Shown here one piece after another: positions 25,577 to 37,180 of a stretch of DNA of 64,000 nucleotides. Source of the stretch: Rhizobiaceae bacterium. GTDB lineage: Bacteria > Pseudomonadota > Alphaproteobacteria > Rhizobiales > Rhizobiaceae. Position numbers and translations under genes: made by a program. Within the stretch, counting starts at the first letter, position 1; each line of letters starts with the position of its first letter. Below the pieces are notes generated by a model, which had not been told where the DNA came from, made no database searches, and saw only the letters and a list, made by a program, of their open reading frames with translations. Where the stretch lies: NCBI GenBank assembly GCA_023953835.1, contig JAMLJB010000001.1, positions 372,001 through 436,000 on the forward strand, in the 5' to 3' direction.

Positions 25577-26380
25577 ATGCCAATGTCCGAAGTTCTGGCC
25601 GCCCATGTTGACAGGCGACGATTTCTATCCCTCTCCGCTCTTGGCATATCGGGTCTTGCGCTTCCGGCCTGCACGACGGTTTCGTCCTATCCGCAGGGAC
25701 CTGCGCCGACACAAATGCCGCCATCGCCGACATTTGTCGATTATGAGTCCATGTACGGGCCTGTCTATGACGAAGGGATAGAAGTGCCGCCGGTTCCCTA
25801 TACCGGAATAGCGCCCCAGTTCCTGCGGCAGGTGGTGCGCAACACCACCGGCCAGGGGCCGAGAACCATCGTGGTGGATACGCTCGGCCATCATCTCTAT
25901 TTCACGCTGATCAATGGCGAGGCCATCCGCTACGGCGTCGGGCTGGGGCGCGCCGGCTTCGAATGGTCGGGAACGGGCGTCATCCAGTGGAAGCAGAAAT
26001 GGCCGAAATGGACACCGCCGGACGAAATGATCGCGCGCGATCCCCGGCTTGAGATGTACAGCGTGCGCAATGGCGGCCAGCCCGGCGGCCTCACCAATCC
26101 GCTCGGCGCGCGTGCTCTCTATATTTTCCAGAACGGGCAGGACACGCTCTTCCGCGTCCACGGCACGCCAGAGTGGGAATCCATCGGCAAATCGGTATCT
26201 TCCGGCTGCGTGCGAATGCTGAATCAGGACGTCATGGATCTCTACGACCGCGTGCCCAACGCGACGCCCATCGTTGTGGTCAACGGCCTCGCCTCGCCCA
26301 TCGTCGAAGACCGGTTCCCCAGTTCCATGCCCATCGACAGCGGCGTTCCCGCCGGTTCGGTTCTTGTGGGGCCGGTGTAG
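25577..26380 (+). CDS. L,D-transpeptidase (YkuD domain), lipoprotein-like
   Basis: A 267-aa cell-wall enzyme forming 3-3 peptidoglycan crosslinks or attaching proteins to the wall. The N-terminus combines a twin-arginine-like motif (VDRRRFLSLSALGISGLA) with a lipobox-like LPAC, so it may be a lipoprotein. The YkuD domain covers about residues 95-235 and ends with the active-site motif HGTPEWESIGKSVSSGCVRM, where Cys is the nucleophile. Conserved LGRAGFEWSG and TNPLGARALYIF are also present. The start is ATG 25577 or 25583. This family is abundant in Hyphomicrobiales, whose walls are rich in LD-crosslinks. It is convergent with the HerA-like gene, 20 bases apart. Confidence 0.9.
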   Translation: MPMSEVLAAHVDRRRFLSLSALGISGLALPACTTVSSYPQGPAPTQMPPSPTFVDYESMYGPVYDEGIEVPPVPYTGIAPQFLRQVVRNTTGQGPRTIVVDTLGHHLYFTLINGEAIRYGVGLGRAGFEWSGTGVIQWKQKWPKWTPPDEMIARDPRLEMYSVRNGGQPGGLTNPLGARALYIFQNGQDTLFRVHGTPEWESIGKSVSSGCVRMLNQDVMDLYDRVPNATPIVVVNGLASPIVEDRFPSSMPIDSGVPAGSVLVGPV

Positions 26381-26400
26381 GCGCCTCGCAAACGCCCGAC

Positions 26401-27933
26401 CTATCGCTTCGTCAAGCTCCCCAGAATCCCGCGCACGATCGCGCGGCCGACGGAGGTGCCGACAGACCGCACCACGGACTTTATCGCTGCTTCCGTCACC
26501 GTCTGGCGGTTGGACGCCCGCGGCGCGCGAGCGCCCTTCGGCGCGGGGCGGTCGTCATTGCCGAAACCGGGAATCGTCCAGCCGGAGCCGCCGCCGGCAT
26601 CGGCCTGCTCGGGCGTTTCGGCCTGTTTCTTCGCGCCGCGCTTCTGAAGCATTTCAAACGCCGATTCACGATCGATGGTGCGATCGTACTGGCCCGCCAC
26701 GGGGCTCTGGTTGATGACCGACTGCCGCTCCTGCGGCGAGATGGCGCCGAGCCGCGACGCGGGCGGACGAATGAGGGTTCGCTGGACCATGCCCGGCACG
26801 CCCTTTTCCTCCAGCGTGGACACCAGCGCCTCGCCGGTGCCGAGTTCGGTGATCGCCTTGAAGCAATCGAAATCCGGGTTCGGGCGGAATGTGTCGGCGG
26901 CGACCTTCACTGCCTTCTGCTCGCGCGGCGAATAGGCGCGCAGCGCATGCTGAAGCCGGTTGCCGAGCTGGGCCAGCACCGTTTCCGGCACGTCGAGCGG
27001 GTTCTGCGTCACGAAATACACGCCGACGCCCTTGGACCGGATGAGGCGAACCACCTGCTCCACACGATCCACGAGCGCCTTGGGCGCTTCGTCGAACAGG
27101 AGATGCGCTTCGTCGAAAAAGAACACCAGCTTCGGCTTGTCGGGATCGCCGATCTCGGGAAGCTGCTCGAACAGTTCCGACATAAGCCACAGCAGGAATG
27201 TCGCGTAGAGGCGCGGGTTCATCATGAGCTTGTCGGCGGCCAGCACGCTGATCGCGCCGCGCCCGTCGCGGGTCGTGCGCATGAGGTCGGAAATCTGCAA
27301 GGCCGGCTCGCCGAAGAAATTATTGCCGCCCTGCTGCTCCAGCACCAGCAGCGAGCGCTGGATCGCGCCGACCGAGGGCTTGGTGACATTGCCGTAGCGC
27401 GCGCCGATCTCCTGCGCGCGTTCCGCCATGTTGGCGAGCAGCGCCTGCAGATCCTTCATGTCGAGCAGGAGCAGGCCTTCCTCGTCGGCGATGCGAAAGG
27501 CGATGTTCATCACGCCTTCCTGCGCATCGGTGAGGTTCATCAGCCGTGACAGCAAGAGCGGCCCCATCTCTGACACGGTGGCCCGGATCGGATGGCCCTG
27601 CTGCCCGAACAGGTCCCAGAAGATCACCGGAAATTCCTGGAATTCGTAAGGGTCGAGCTTCACCTGCTCGGCGCGCTTGAGCAGGAAGTCTTTCGCCTCG
27701 CCCATCATGGCGATGCCGGACAGGTCGCCCTTGATGTCGGCGCAGAACACTGGCACGCCGGCATTGGAAAAACCTTCCGCGAGGATCTGCAGCGTGACCG
27801 TCTTGCCGGTGCCCGTCGCGCCGGTCACGATGCCGTGACGGTTGCCATAGCGCAGCAGCAGGTTTTCAGGCCGCTGATAGCTGTCGTCCGGCTTGCGGCT
27901 TGCCCCGAGGAAAATGCTGCCTTCGTCCGCCAT
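26401..27933 (-). CDS. HerA-like helicase/ATPase (DUF853 type)
   Basis: A 510-aa P-loop ATPase of the FtsK/HerA superfamily. It opens [12 protein letters not shown], with Walker [17 protein letters not shown], then [14 protein letters not shown], Walker [18 protein letters not shown] and a sensor-like [20 protein letters not shown]. The C-terminal tail is Gly/Pro-rich and basic, with a possible amphipathic end. DNA translocation is the family role, but the DUF853 group has no firmly established function. No NurA-type nuclease gene, the usual HerA partner, is nearby. It is divergent from the methylmalonyl-CoA mutase genes. Confidence 0.85.
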   Translation of the reverse strand: MADEGSIFLGASRKPDDSYQRPENLLLRYGNRHGIVTGATGTGKTVTLQILAEGFSNAGVPVFCADIKGDLSGIAMMGEAKDFLLKRAEQVKLDPYEFQEFPVIFWDLFGQQGHPIRATVSEMGPLLLSRLMNLTDAQEGVMNIAFRIADEEGLLLLDMKDLQALLANMAERAQEIGARYGNVTKPSVGAIQRSLLVLEQQGGNNFFGEPALQISDLMRTTRDGRGAISVLAADKLMMNPRLYATFLLWLMSELFEQLPEIGDPDKPKLVFFFDEAHLLFDEAPKALVDRVEQVVRLIRSKGVGVYFVTQNPLDVPETVLAQLGNRLQHALRAYSPREQKAVKVAADTFRPNPDFDCFKAITELGTGEALVSTLEEKGVPGMVQRTLIRPPASRLGAISPQERQSVINQSPVAGQYDRTIDRESAFEMLQKRGAKKQAETPEQADAGGGSGWTIPGFGNDDRPAPKGARAPRASNRQTVTEAAIKSVVRSVGTSVGRAIVRGILGSLTKR

Positions 27934-28080
27934 AGTGCTCTCCGCCTCAAGAAATGCGCCTGCCAGCTATACTCAGGCTCGCCGAAGGGAACAATGCTTT
28001 TGGACTAGATGCGAGATCAGCATTTTAGCTTGCATGAAGCGGTGCGCTTTGGCATCCCCTACCCGCCAAAGGATCAGCAC

Positions 28081-29528
28081 ATGAACGTTCAGTCTTTGCT
28101 CAAGGACGCCGAGTTTCCACCGTGTGACCGGGACCGCTGGCTGAAGCTCGCGGAAAAGGCGCTTGCGGGCTCTTCCTTCGAGGATGCGCTGGTCTCCCAC
28201 ACCGATGACGGCCTGCGGATCGAACCGATCTACGAACGCGCCGTCGATGCGCAGGCGCTGCCCCGCAAGCGCCCGGACATGCCGTGGCTCATCGTTCAGC
28301 GGGTCGACGACACCGATCCGGTGCGCGCCAACCGGCAGGCGCTGGAGGATATCGAAAACGGCGCGACCGGCATTTCACTGGTGTTCGAGGGCGCCCCGAA
28401 TTCATTCGGCCATGGCCTGCCGAACACCCGCGAGGCGCTCGAACAGGTGTTGGAGGGCGTCCAGCTCAACCGCACCCATGTGCGGGTCGATGTTCACCCC
28501 GGCAGCCGGGGCATGGCGGAATGGATGCTGGCCCTGTTGTCGAAGCGGCGCGTCGACCCGAGCAAGCTCAGCCTGTCGTTTGGTATAGACGCGGCGGCGA
28601 TTTTCGCCAGCACCGGCTATCTGCGCATGTCCATCGAGGCGCTGAAGGCGTCGATGCCGCAATCGCTTGCGCATTTCTTCTCGCTCGGCCTGCCCGGCGC
28701 GTTGCTGGAGGCCGATGGCCGCGTCTTTCACAATGCGGGGGCCACGGAAGCGCAGGAACTCGGCATCGTCTTGTCCAACGCGACATCCTATCTGCGCATG
28801 TTCGAGGAGGCGCGGCAGGCGCTGGTCTATGCGGCCCCGCATATCGGCTTCGCGCTCAGCGTCGACCAGGACCAGTTCATGTCCATCGCCAAGATCAGGG
28901 CGCTGCGCAAGCTCTGGGCGCGCGTTGCGGAAATGTGCTCGATCCCGCCCGCCTGGGCGACCGTTCATGCCGAAACCTCATACCGGATGATGACGGCGAA
29001 GGACCCCGAGACGAACATCCTGCGCAGCACCATCGCCGCCTTTTCCGCTGCCGTCGGCGGCGCGGATTCCATCTCCATCCTGCCCCACACCGTGGCGCAC
29101 GGCCTGCCGGAAGCCTTCGCCCGACGTGTCGCGCGCAACCAGCAGCTCATCCTCATTGGCGAAAGCCATCTCGATTTCGTGGCCGACCCGGCGCGTGGCG
29201 CGGGCGGCATCGAGGCGCTGACCGACGAATTGTGCGAGGCCGCGTGGAAGGAATTCCAGCAGATCGAAAGCGAGGGCGGCGCGCTCAACAGCCTCGCCGC
29301 CGGCAGGATACAGCAGCGCGTGCTGGCATCGCGCGAGAACCGCGCGGAAGCCTATCGCAGCGGGCGGGCAATCGTCGGCACCACGATCTTTCCGGCGCAC
29401 AAGGAACGCGCGGTGGATACGCTGCCGTCCGAGCCGCGGGCCCTCGCCGAACCCACTCCAAATCACGCAAAAGCCATATGCGACCGCATCAACCCGGTGC
29501 GCATCGACGAAACGCTGGACGTGGCATC

Positions 29529-29532
<4 letters not shown>
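28081..29532 (+). CDS. mutA: Methylmalonyl-CoA mutase small subunit
   Basis: A 483-aa beta chain of the heterodimeric methylmalonyl-CoA mutase. It shares the TIM-barrel fold of the large chain ([69 protein letters not shown]) but has no cobalamin-binding motif, as expected for the small subunit. The start is ATG 28081, with AAAGGATC upstream. Its TGA overlaps the ATG of the large subunit (ATGA), giving 1:1 translation. The enzyme converts methylmalonyl-CoA and succinyl-CoA, used in propionate degradation and after polyhydroxybutyrate or ethylmalonyl-CoA routes. No epimerase or MeaB chaperone gene is within the window. Confidence 0.92.
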
Positions 29533-31646
<2,114 letters not shown>

Positions 31647-31659
31647 GCGTTATTACATC

Positions 31660-31704
31660 TGTTGCAACATGAACGAGACCATGTTATACATCGTGTTATA
31701 ACAT
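31660..31704. promoter_or_regulatory. Operator-like array of TGTTNNAACA sites ahead of the abrB-doc pair
   Basis: Three related short palindromes occur in 45 bases: TGTTGCAACA at 31660, TGTTATACAT at 31682 (imperfect), and TGTTATAACA at 31694. The last two also form a larger inverted repeat with arms ATGTTATA and TATAACAT. The array sits 12-56 bases before the antitoxin start, the usual place for toxin-antitoxin autoregulation. That the AbrB-type antitoxin binds here is an inference. Confidence 0.7.
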
Positions 31705-31715
31705 GGAGGTCTCCA

Positions 31716-31946
31716 ATGAACACCGTCATCCGCAAGATCGGCAATTCCGAAGGCGTGATCCTGCCGAAGGAATTGCTTGCCAAGATGAACCTGAAAGCCG
31801 GAGACAATATCCTGATCGTACAGGACGGCGAAGAATTGCGGTTACGCCGCGTCGAGGATTCGGCAGATGAATTCGAGCGCAAGATGACGGTCGCGCGCGA
31901 CCGAATGAAAAAGTATGAGAGAGTCTATCGCGCGCTGTCGAAATGA
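31716..31946 (+). CDS. AbrB/MazE-type antitoxin
   Basis: A 76-aa protein with a swapped-hairpin AbrB DNA-binding domain (MNTVIRKIGNSEGVILPKEL and AGDNILIVQDGEELRLRRVE) and a charged C-terminal helix (EFERKMTVARDRMKKYERV) that probably contacts the toxin. It starts at ATG 31716 behind ATGGAGG. Its last codons overlap the start of doc (ATGA), typical of an antitoxin-toxin pair. It should repress its own promoter through the palindromes just upstream. The AbrB plus Doc combination is one of several known antitoxin types for Doc toxins. Confidence 0.88.
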   Translation: MNTVIRKIGNSEGVILPKELLAKMNLKAGDNILIVQDGEELRLRRVEDSADEFERKMTVARDRMKKYERVYRALSK

Positions 31947-32323
31947 CTGAATTTCATTCCTTCGACTTCATCTTGGCGATGCATGAAGAGCAATTGCGCC
32001 TGCATGGCGGAGCCGCCGGCATACGCGATGAAGGCATGCTCGAATCCGCGTTGAACCGTCCCTTGCAAAAGGCAACCTATGGCGAGCCGGATCTATGCGA
32101 GCTTGCGGCAGCGTATCTGTTTGGCATCGCAAAGAACCATCCTTTTGTGGATGGAAACAAGCGCACCGCGCTCGCCGCCGCCGACACATTTCTCTACTTC
32201 AACGGATTGGAACTTGAGGCTGAGGATGAGGACCTGATCCAGTTCGTTCTGATGATTGCTGCAGGGGAAATCGACGAAGAAGGCGCCGCAGCATTCTTTC
32301 GGGACCATACGGTTTCGCTCTAG
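31943..32323 (+). CDS. doc: Doc-family toxin (Fic fold)
   Basis: A 126-aa protein with the Fic core motif HPFVDGNKRT intact and flanking helices of the death-on-curing family (FILAMHEEQLRLHGGAAGIRDEGMLESAL, ELAAAYLFGIAKNH). Phage P1 Doc phosphorylates and inactivates elongation factor Tu; most Fic proteins instead transfer AMP. The motif here has Gly where P1 Doc has Ala, so the exact modification is uncertain. Translation is coupled to the antitoxin. A repeat element follows seven bases after the stop and may serve as the 3' end of the transcript. Confidence 0.9.
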   Translation: MTEFHSFDFILAMHEEQLRLHGGAAGIRDEGMLESALNRPLQKATYGEPDLCELAAAYLFGIAKNHPFVDGNKRTALAAADTFLYFNGLELEAEDEDLIQFVLMIAAGEIDEEGAAAFFRDHTVSL

Positions 32324-32329
32324 CCGAGC

Positions 32330-32484
32330 ACCCCTCATCCGCCTGCCGGCACCTTCTCCCACACGGGGAGAAGGACGATTTATCAAGCGCCGCGCTCATT
32401 CCGCAACGCTTGCGATTGAAGCCGGCAATGACGACGTCCCCTTCTCCCCCTGTGGGAGAAGGTGCCGGCAGGCGGATGAGGGGT
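32330..32484. repeat. REP-like inverted-repeat element, family A copy 1
   Basis: The left arm begins CCCCTCATCCGCCTGCCGG and runs into CACCTTCTCCC; the right arm is its inverse complement, ending GGCGGATGAGGGG. The core between contains CATTCCGCAACG and GATTGAAGCCGGC. It lies between the convergent doc and gre genes and could fold into a long stem on either strand. Confidence 0.92.
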
Positions 32485-32495
32485 ATCGCTCCCGC

Positions 32496-32966
32496 TCACA
32501 CTTTCAAGTCAATGATTTCCCATTCGCTGTCATTGACGGTGGCGATATCGCCGACGCCCTTGCCGAACAGCGCTTTCGCCATCGGCGAGACATGCGAAAT
32601 CTTGCCCCGGGCGGCATCGACCTCGTCCTCGCCGACGATCTTCCAAGTCGCTTCCTTGCCGTCCTCGTTGACGATCTTTACCGTCATGCCGAAGCGAACC
32701 AGCTTTTCATCCGGCTCAGGAATGGATAGCTCGGCATTTTCGCGGCGCGCGGCCCAGTAGCGAAGGTCGCGTGAAATCAGCGCCATGCGCTCGCGCTCGC
32801 CTGCCTTTTCGGCCAGCCCAAGCTCGTCGCGCAGGTGCGAAAGCTGCTTGTCGATCTGCGCAAGCCCTTCTTCCGTCACCAGATTTCGCTCCTGGCTGAC
32901 GGGCCTTTCGCCGATGTCGGCCAGTGCGAATTCGTCGTCGTCTTCTTTTGTAAATGCTCTGCTCAT
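32496..32966 (-). CDS. GreA/GreB-family transcription factor with a shortened coiled coil
   Basis: A 156-aa protein. The N-terminus MSRAFTKEDDDEF and ERPVSQERNLVTEEGLAQID match GreB-type openings. The C-terminal FKBP-like domain has WKIVGEDEVDAARGKISHVSPMAKALFGKGVGD, a clear Gre signature. The coiled coil between them (LSHLRDELGLAEKAGERERMALISRDLRYWAARRENAEL) is about 17 residues shorter than E. coli GreB. It lacks the acidic tip sequence (GDxSENADY) that stimulates RNA cleavage in the polymerase secondary channel. It may therefore bind RNA polymerase with another effect. It is co-oriented with the asparaginase gene 40 bases upstream. Confidence 0.85.
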   Translation of the reverse strand: MSRAFTKEDDDEFALADIGERPVSQERNLVTEEGLAQIDKQLSHLRDELGLAEKAGERERMALISRDLRYWAARRENAELSIPEPDEKLVRFGMTVKIVNEDGKEATWKIVGEDEVDAARGKISHVSPMAKALFGKGVGDIATVNDSEWEIIDLKV

Positions 32967-33005
32967 GATCCCAAGGTAGGCGTGAAAACCCGGCTCGGCA
33001 AGCGC

Positions 33006-34022
33006 TCAGATCGGCAATTCCGCAAGCAAGCCGGTTGGCCGCAATCCGCCGACGATTGCGCCGTTTCGGTTCAGGATCACCGGACGGGCCTCCGGTGCGA
33101 TGCGCGCGGCAACCTCCGGCTCGTCGCGAAAAATCCGCTCCAGAATTGCCGCGCCGATGGCGTCCGCGCCTCGGCCCGCGCCATCATTGCACTTGACCGC
33201 AAAGGCAAGACCGCGTTCCGGCACCACCCCGCAGAACACGCCTTCGGCGCCACCCTTGACGAAAATGCGGCCGGGTGCCGCTTCCATCAGCACCGTGTCC
33301 GGCTTGCCCGTTCCCGAGATGAAAAACGGATTGCGCATCGCGGCTTCCATCAGCCTTCGGGCGGCAGCCGCGCGCGTGCTGGACAACCCCCTGCCGCCGC
33401 CCATGCGGGAAAAGCCGAGCGCAAGGGTCGTAAGCGGCACCGCATAGGTCGGGATCGCGCAGCCGTCGATTGCGGCATTGCCATCGTCGTGCGCCGCCCC
33501 GGTCACCTCCTGCATCGTTTCGCGGATCATCGACTGGAATGGATGGCCGAAACCGACATAGCCCTTGTGGTCCAGCCCGCAATGCACGCACACCCCCAGG
33601 AAGGCGGAATGCTTTCCCGAGCAGTTGTTGTGCAACTGGCTTGGCCTGCCGCCGCGTCCGGCGAGCGCGATTTCGGACGCATGGTCGAAAGGCCAGTGCG
33701 CGCCGCATTCGAGTGCGCTTTCGTCCAGCCCCGCTTTGGCCAGCATCGACGCCGCACGCTCCACATGGGCCGGCTCCCCGATATGCGAGGCGCAGGCGAG
33801 CGCGAGGTCCGCGTCGTCAAAGCCCAGCGCATCCGCCGCGCCGCTTTCGATCAGCGGCAGCGCCTGCATCGACTTCACCGACGAGCGCGGGAACAGCGGA
33901 TACCCGACATCGCCCAGCTCCACCATGGGCTTGCCATCGAAGTCGAAAATCGCAATTGCGCCGCGATGCCGGCTTTCGACGAAATCGCCGCGCATCACCT
34001 CGATCAGAACCGGATCACTCAT
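33006..34022 (-). CDS. L-asparaginase, rhizobial thermolabile (ReAV/AnsA-like) family
   Basis: A 338-aa enzyme hydrolysing asparagine to aspartate and ammonia. It belongs to the beta-lactamase-like asparaginase family, not the classical bacterial types. An SxxK motif (Ser47-Ser-Val-Lys50 in PRSSVKSMQ) is at the expected nucleophile site. The zinc site is conserved as Cys134, Lys137 (NNCSGKHSAF) and Cys188 (IDGCAIPTY), one residue offset from what I recall for R. etli ReAV. Other signatures are RPSQLHNNCSGKH and FISGTGKPDTVLM. The ATG at 34022 has a GGTGGGG-type site upstream. It follows the SDR-like gene by 24 bases and probably shares its transcript. Confidence 0.88.
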   Translation of the reverse strand: MSDPVLIEVMRGDFVESRHRGAIAIFDFDGKPMVELGDVGYPLFPRSSVKSMQALPLIESGAADALGFDDADLALACASHIGEPAHVERAASMLAKAGLDESALECGAHWPFDHASEIALAGRGGRPSQLHNNCSGKHSAFLGVCVHCGLDHKGYVGFGHPFQSMIRETMQEVTGAAHDDGNAAIDGCAIPTYAVPLTTLALGFSRMGGGRGLSSTRAAAARRLMEAAMRNPFFISGTGKPDTVLMEAAPGRIFVKGGAEGVFCGVVPERGLAFAVKCNDGAGRGADAIGAAILERIFRDEPEVAARIAPEARPVILNRNGAIVGGLRPTGLLAELPI

Positions 34023-34046
34023 TCCCCACCCTGCGCATTCCAACGT

Positions 34047-34772
34047 TCAGGCACGCAGGCCCGACGCTGACAGCCCTCCATCCACCGCGATGGTCTGGCC
34101 GTTGATATAGGCGGCTTCCGGGGAAAGCAGGAATGCAATCGCCGCAGCCACTTCAGGAACGGTGCCGTAGCGCCCTTGCGGCACGCGGTCCAGCCAGGTC
34201 TTGGGATCAATCGACGCGCCGAACACGTCATCCACAAGTCCGGGCGCAACGAGGTTGGCCCGCACGGAGCGCCGGCCGAATTCCACCGCGAGCGCTTCCG
34301 TCAACAGCCGCAGGCCGGCGACCGAAGCGCCGAGCGCGGCATGGCCCGGACTGGCGCGCAGACCCGCAACCGAACCTACGTTGACGATGGACAGCGACTG
34401 GCCCATGCGCTCCAGCGCCGCCTTGCAGGGAATGAAGGTCCCCACGACATTGATCTCCAGCGCCTCGCGCAACATCTCTGCGGTGGTCTCCTCGAAAATC
34501 GCCTCCCGCCTGACGGACGCGGCGTTGACCAACCCGCCGATCAGCCCGAACCTGTCGACCACCTGGTCGAATGCCTCGGCGACCTCCTCTTCGTCGGTGA
34601 CATCGGCTCTGACGAACACCACCTCCTCATCGACCAGCGCATCTTCTGCCTCCGCGAGCAGATTGTCGTCGGCGTCCAGCACCGCGACGGGCCAGCCATC
34701 CTGCAACAGCCGCTCGACTGCCGCGAAACCGATTCCGGATGCACCTCCGGTGACAACAGCCGACTGCTTCAA
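34047..34772 (-). CDS. SDR-family protein lacking the catalytic Tyr and Lys (likely pseudoenzyme)
   Basis: A 241-aa Rossmann-fold protein. The NAD(P)-binding motif (TGGASGIG, residues 8-15), the Asp at VLDADD, the NAAS motif (83-86) and the structural Asn in EINVVGTF are intact, and the end [14 protein letters not shown] is normal. Ser134 (NVGSVAG) is in place, but 13 residues later, where Tyr is required, there is Leu147, and the Lys position is Val151 (ALGASVAGL instead of AYGASKAGL). A dehydrogenase reaction is therefore unlikely; a cofactor-sensing or structural role is possible. The start is TTG 34772 behind AGGA. It is divergent from betI and upstream of asparaginase. Confidence 0.85.
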   Translation of the reverse strand: MKQSAVVTGGASGIGFAAVERLLQDGWPVAVLDADDNLLAEAEDALVDEEVVFVRADVTDEEEVAEAFDQVVDRFGLIGGLVNAASVRREAIFEETTAEMLREALEINVVGTFIPCKAALERMGQSLSIVNVGSVAGLRASPGHAALGASVAGLRLLTEALAVEFGRRSVRANLVAPGLVDDVFGASIDPKTWLDRVPQGRYGTVPEVAAAIAFLLSPEAAYINGQTIAVDGGLSASGLRA

Positions 34773-34871
34773 GCCCGTATTCCTGTTTCCCCAAACCGCA
34801 CGATACCCCCACTGAGGTTTACTGCGCAAACCGGCGCGGGACCCATTCGCAATGACCGCAGATGTTTTTTA

Positions 34872-34890
34872 TTGATTGACCAGTCAACAA
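34872..34890. promoter_or_regulatory. Probable BetI operator
   Basis: The palindrome TTGAC-CA-GTCAA (34876-34887), preceded by another TTGA, lies about 35 bases before the betI ATG. It resembles the TTGAC/GTCAA-type BetI boxes known from bet promoters. It sits in the 147-base region shared with the divergent SDR-like gene, so BetI could control both directions. Confidence 0.72.
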
Positions 34891-34919
34891 AAACTACAAA
34901 TCCGCGGTGGAGGTCCACG

Positions 34920-35510
34920 ATGCCCAAGCTTGGAATGCCGCCCTTGCGGCGCAAGGAACTGATCGACGCCGCGATCCTGACGATTGGCGAGCGCGGGACG
35001 CTCGACGTCACCATGACCGACATCGCCGGTCGTGCGGGAGTTTCGTCGGCGCTTGCCCATCACTATTTCGGCGCGAAGGACGAATTGTTGCAGGCGACCA
35101 TGCGGCAACTCCTATCGGACCTCACCGCTGAAACCCGCGAGGCGCTGGCGCGCGCCGCCTCGCCGCGCGAACGCCTGTCGGCTATCGTCAGCGTGAACTT
35201 TTCCGTCAGCCAGTTCCGCCCCGAAGTGGTGGCCGCGTGGCTGGCCTTTTATGTCGAGGCGCAGCGCTCCCCGGCGTTGCGCCGCCTGTTGCGCATCTAT
35301 GTGCGACGGCTGAAATCCAACCTGATGAGCGGCCTTGCGCCTCTTGCGCCGCGCGCCCATGCCGACATGATGAGCGAAGGCATCGCCGCGCTGATCGACG
35401 GGTTCTATATCCGCCGCGCGCTGAAGGACGGCCTGCCGAATCCGCGCGGCGCCATTGCAGTCATCGAGCAATATATCGATGCCGGACTGGCCAAGAGCGC
35501 CGGCGAATGA
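34920..35510 (+). CDS. betI: BetI, TetR-family choline-responsive repressor
   Basis: A 196-aa repressor of the bet genes. The N-terminal HTH ([26 protein letters not shown]) is characteristic of BetI, and [19 protein letters not shown] is the usual start. The ligand domain includes [22 protein letters not shown] and [13 protein letters not shown]. Choline relieves repression in known systems. The ATG has GGTGGAGG upstream; its stop overlaps the betA start (ATGA). Operon order is betI-betA-betB; the choline sulfatase gene betC found between betI and betA-B in some rhizobia is absent here. Confidence 0.95.
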   Translation: MPKLGMPPLRRKELIDAAILTIGERGTLDVTMTDIAGRAGVSSALAHHYFGAKDELLQATMRQLLSDLTAETREALARAASPRERLSAIVSVNFSVSQFRPEVVAAWLAFYVEAQRSPALRRLLRIYVRRLKSNLMSGLAPLAPRAHADMMSEGIAALIDGFYIRRALKDGLPNPRGAIAVIEQYIDAGLAKSAGE

Positions 35511-37171
35511 GCCTGCCGGATATCGAAGCCGATTATGTGATCGTCGGCTCCGGGTCCGCCGGGTCCGCGATGGCGTATCGCCTGTCCGAGGACGGGCGTT
35601 TCTCCGTCATCGTGATCGAATATGGCGGCAGCGACTACGGCCCGTTCATCCAGATGCCGTCGGCGCTTTCCTTCCCGATGAACATGAGCCGCTACGACTG
35701 GGGCTTCAGGACCGAGCCGGAACCGAACCTTGGCGGGCGCGTGCTGGTCACGCCGCGCGGCAAGGTGATCGGCGGCTCATCCTCGATCAACGGCATGGTC
35801 TATGTGCGCGGCCATGCCCGCGATTTCGACCATTGGGCCGAGGAAGGCGCGACCGGCTGGAGCTTTGCCGACGTCCTCCCCTATTTCAAGCGCATGGAAG
35901 ATGCGCAAGGCGGCGAGCAGGGATGGCGCGGCACCGACGGCCCGCTGCACGTCCAGCGGGGCCAGCGGCGCAACCCGCTCTACCGGGCCTTCATCGAGGC
36001 GGGCGGCCAGGCAGGGTTCGAACTGACCGAGGATTATAACGGCTCGAAGCAGGAAGGCTTCGGCCCGATGGAGCAGACCATCCACGGAGGCCGTCGCTGG
36101 TCGGTCGCCAGCGCCTATCTGCGCCCTGCCCTCAAGCGAAAAAATGTGAGTCTCGTCAGTGGCTTCGCGCGGCGCGTCGTCATACAGAATCAACGCGCGA
36201 CCGGCGTGGAGATCGAAGTTCGCAAACAGATTCAACTTGTTCGCGCAAAACGTGAAGTAATCCTCGCGGCATCCTCGATAAACTCGCCCAAGCTGCTGCT
36301 CCTGTCGGGCGTCGGTCCCGCCGCGCATCTCAAGGCGCACGGCATAGAAATCATTGCCGACAGGCCCGGCGTCGGCCAGAACCTGCAAGATCATATGGAG
36401 CTGTACATCCAGCAGGAATCGACCCAGCCGATCACGCTCTATTCGGTACTGAACCCCTTCTCGAAAGCCTTGATCGGCGCGCAATGGCTGTTGTTCAAGA
36501 CGGGCCTTGGCGCGACCAATCATTTCGAGGCAGCGGCATTCGTGCGCTCCGCGCCGGGCGTCGAATACCCGGACATCCAGTACCACTTCCTGCCCGCCGC
36601 GATCCGCTATGACGGCAAGGCGGCGGCCAAGTCGCACGGGTTTCAGGCGCATGTCGGGCCGATGCGGTCGAAGTCGCGCGGTTCGGTCACGCTGCGCTCG
36701 CCAGATCCGTGGGACAAGCCCGTCATCCGCTTCAACTACATGTCGCATCCCGACGACTGGACCGATTTCCGTCATTGCATCCGGCTGACGCGCGAGATAT
36801 TCGGCCAGCCGGCCTTCGCGCCCTATCGCGGGCGCGAGATTTCGCCCGGCTCTCATGTGCAGAGCGATGCCGAACTGGACGCCTTCATCCGCGATCACGC
36901 CGAAAGCGCCTACCATCCCTGCGGCACATGCAAGATGGGCCGCGCCTCCGATCCGATGGCGGTTGTCGATCCCGAATGCCGCGTCATCGGCGTGGAAGGC
37001 CTGCGGGTGGCGGATTCGTCCATCTTCCCGCGCGTCACGAACGGCAACCTCAACGCACCGTCCATCATGACGGGCGAGAAGGCGGCGGACCATATTCTGG
37101 GGCGCGGCATGCTTGCGCCTTCCAACCAGGAACCATGGATCAACCCGCGCTGGCGCGAATCCGACCGATAG
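35507..37171 (+). CDS. betA: Choline dehydrogenase BetA (GMC oxidoreductase)
   Basis: A 554-aa FAD enzyme of the GMC family, associated with the membrane, that oxidises choline to betaine aldehyde. The FAD motif is at the N-terminus ([20 protein letters not shown]). GMC signature 1 is present in [20 protein letters not shown] and signature 2 in [18 protein letters not shown]. The C-terminal catalytic region contains [11 protein letters not shown] (active-site His) and [19 protein letters not shown]. The length is standard. It is translated directly after betI through an ATGA overlap, and betB follows 9 bases later. The product supports synthesis of the osmoprotectant glycine betaine. Confidence 0.95.
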   Translation: MSLPDIEADYVIVGSGSAGSAMAYRLSEDGRFSVIVIEYGGSDYGPFIQMPSALSFPMNMSRYDWGFRTEPEPNLGGRVLVTPRGKVIGGSSSINGMVYVRGHARDFDHWAEEGATGWSFADVLPYFKRMEDAQGGEQGWRGTDGPLHVQRGQRRNPLYRAFIEAGGQAGFELTEDYNGSKQEGFGPMEQTIHGGRRWSVASAYLRPALKRKNVSLVSGFARRVVIQNQRATGVEIEVRKQIQLVRAKREVILAASSINSPKLLLLSGVGPAAHLKAHGIEIIADRPGVGQNLQDHMELYIQQESTQPITLYSVLNPFSKALIGAQWLLFKTGLGATNHFEAAAFVRSAPGVEYPDIQYHFLPAAIRYDGKAAAKSHGFQAHVGPMRSKSRGSVTLRSPDPWDKPVIRFNYMSHPDDWTDFRHCIRLTREIFGQPAFAPYRGREISPGSHVQSDAELDAFIRDHAESAYHPCGTCKMGRASDPMAVVDPECRVIGVEGLRVADSSIFPRVTNGNLNAPSIMTGEKAADHILGRGMLAPSNQEPWINPRWRESDR

Positions 37172-37180
37172 GATGAGACG

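Noticed and set aside
27934..28080. Cobalamin riboswitch ahead of the methylmalonyl-CoA mutase genes
   Set aside because: The 147-base spacer is too short and lacks the conserved B12-box sequence GCCACTG.
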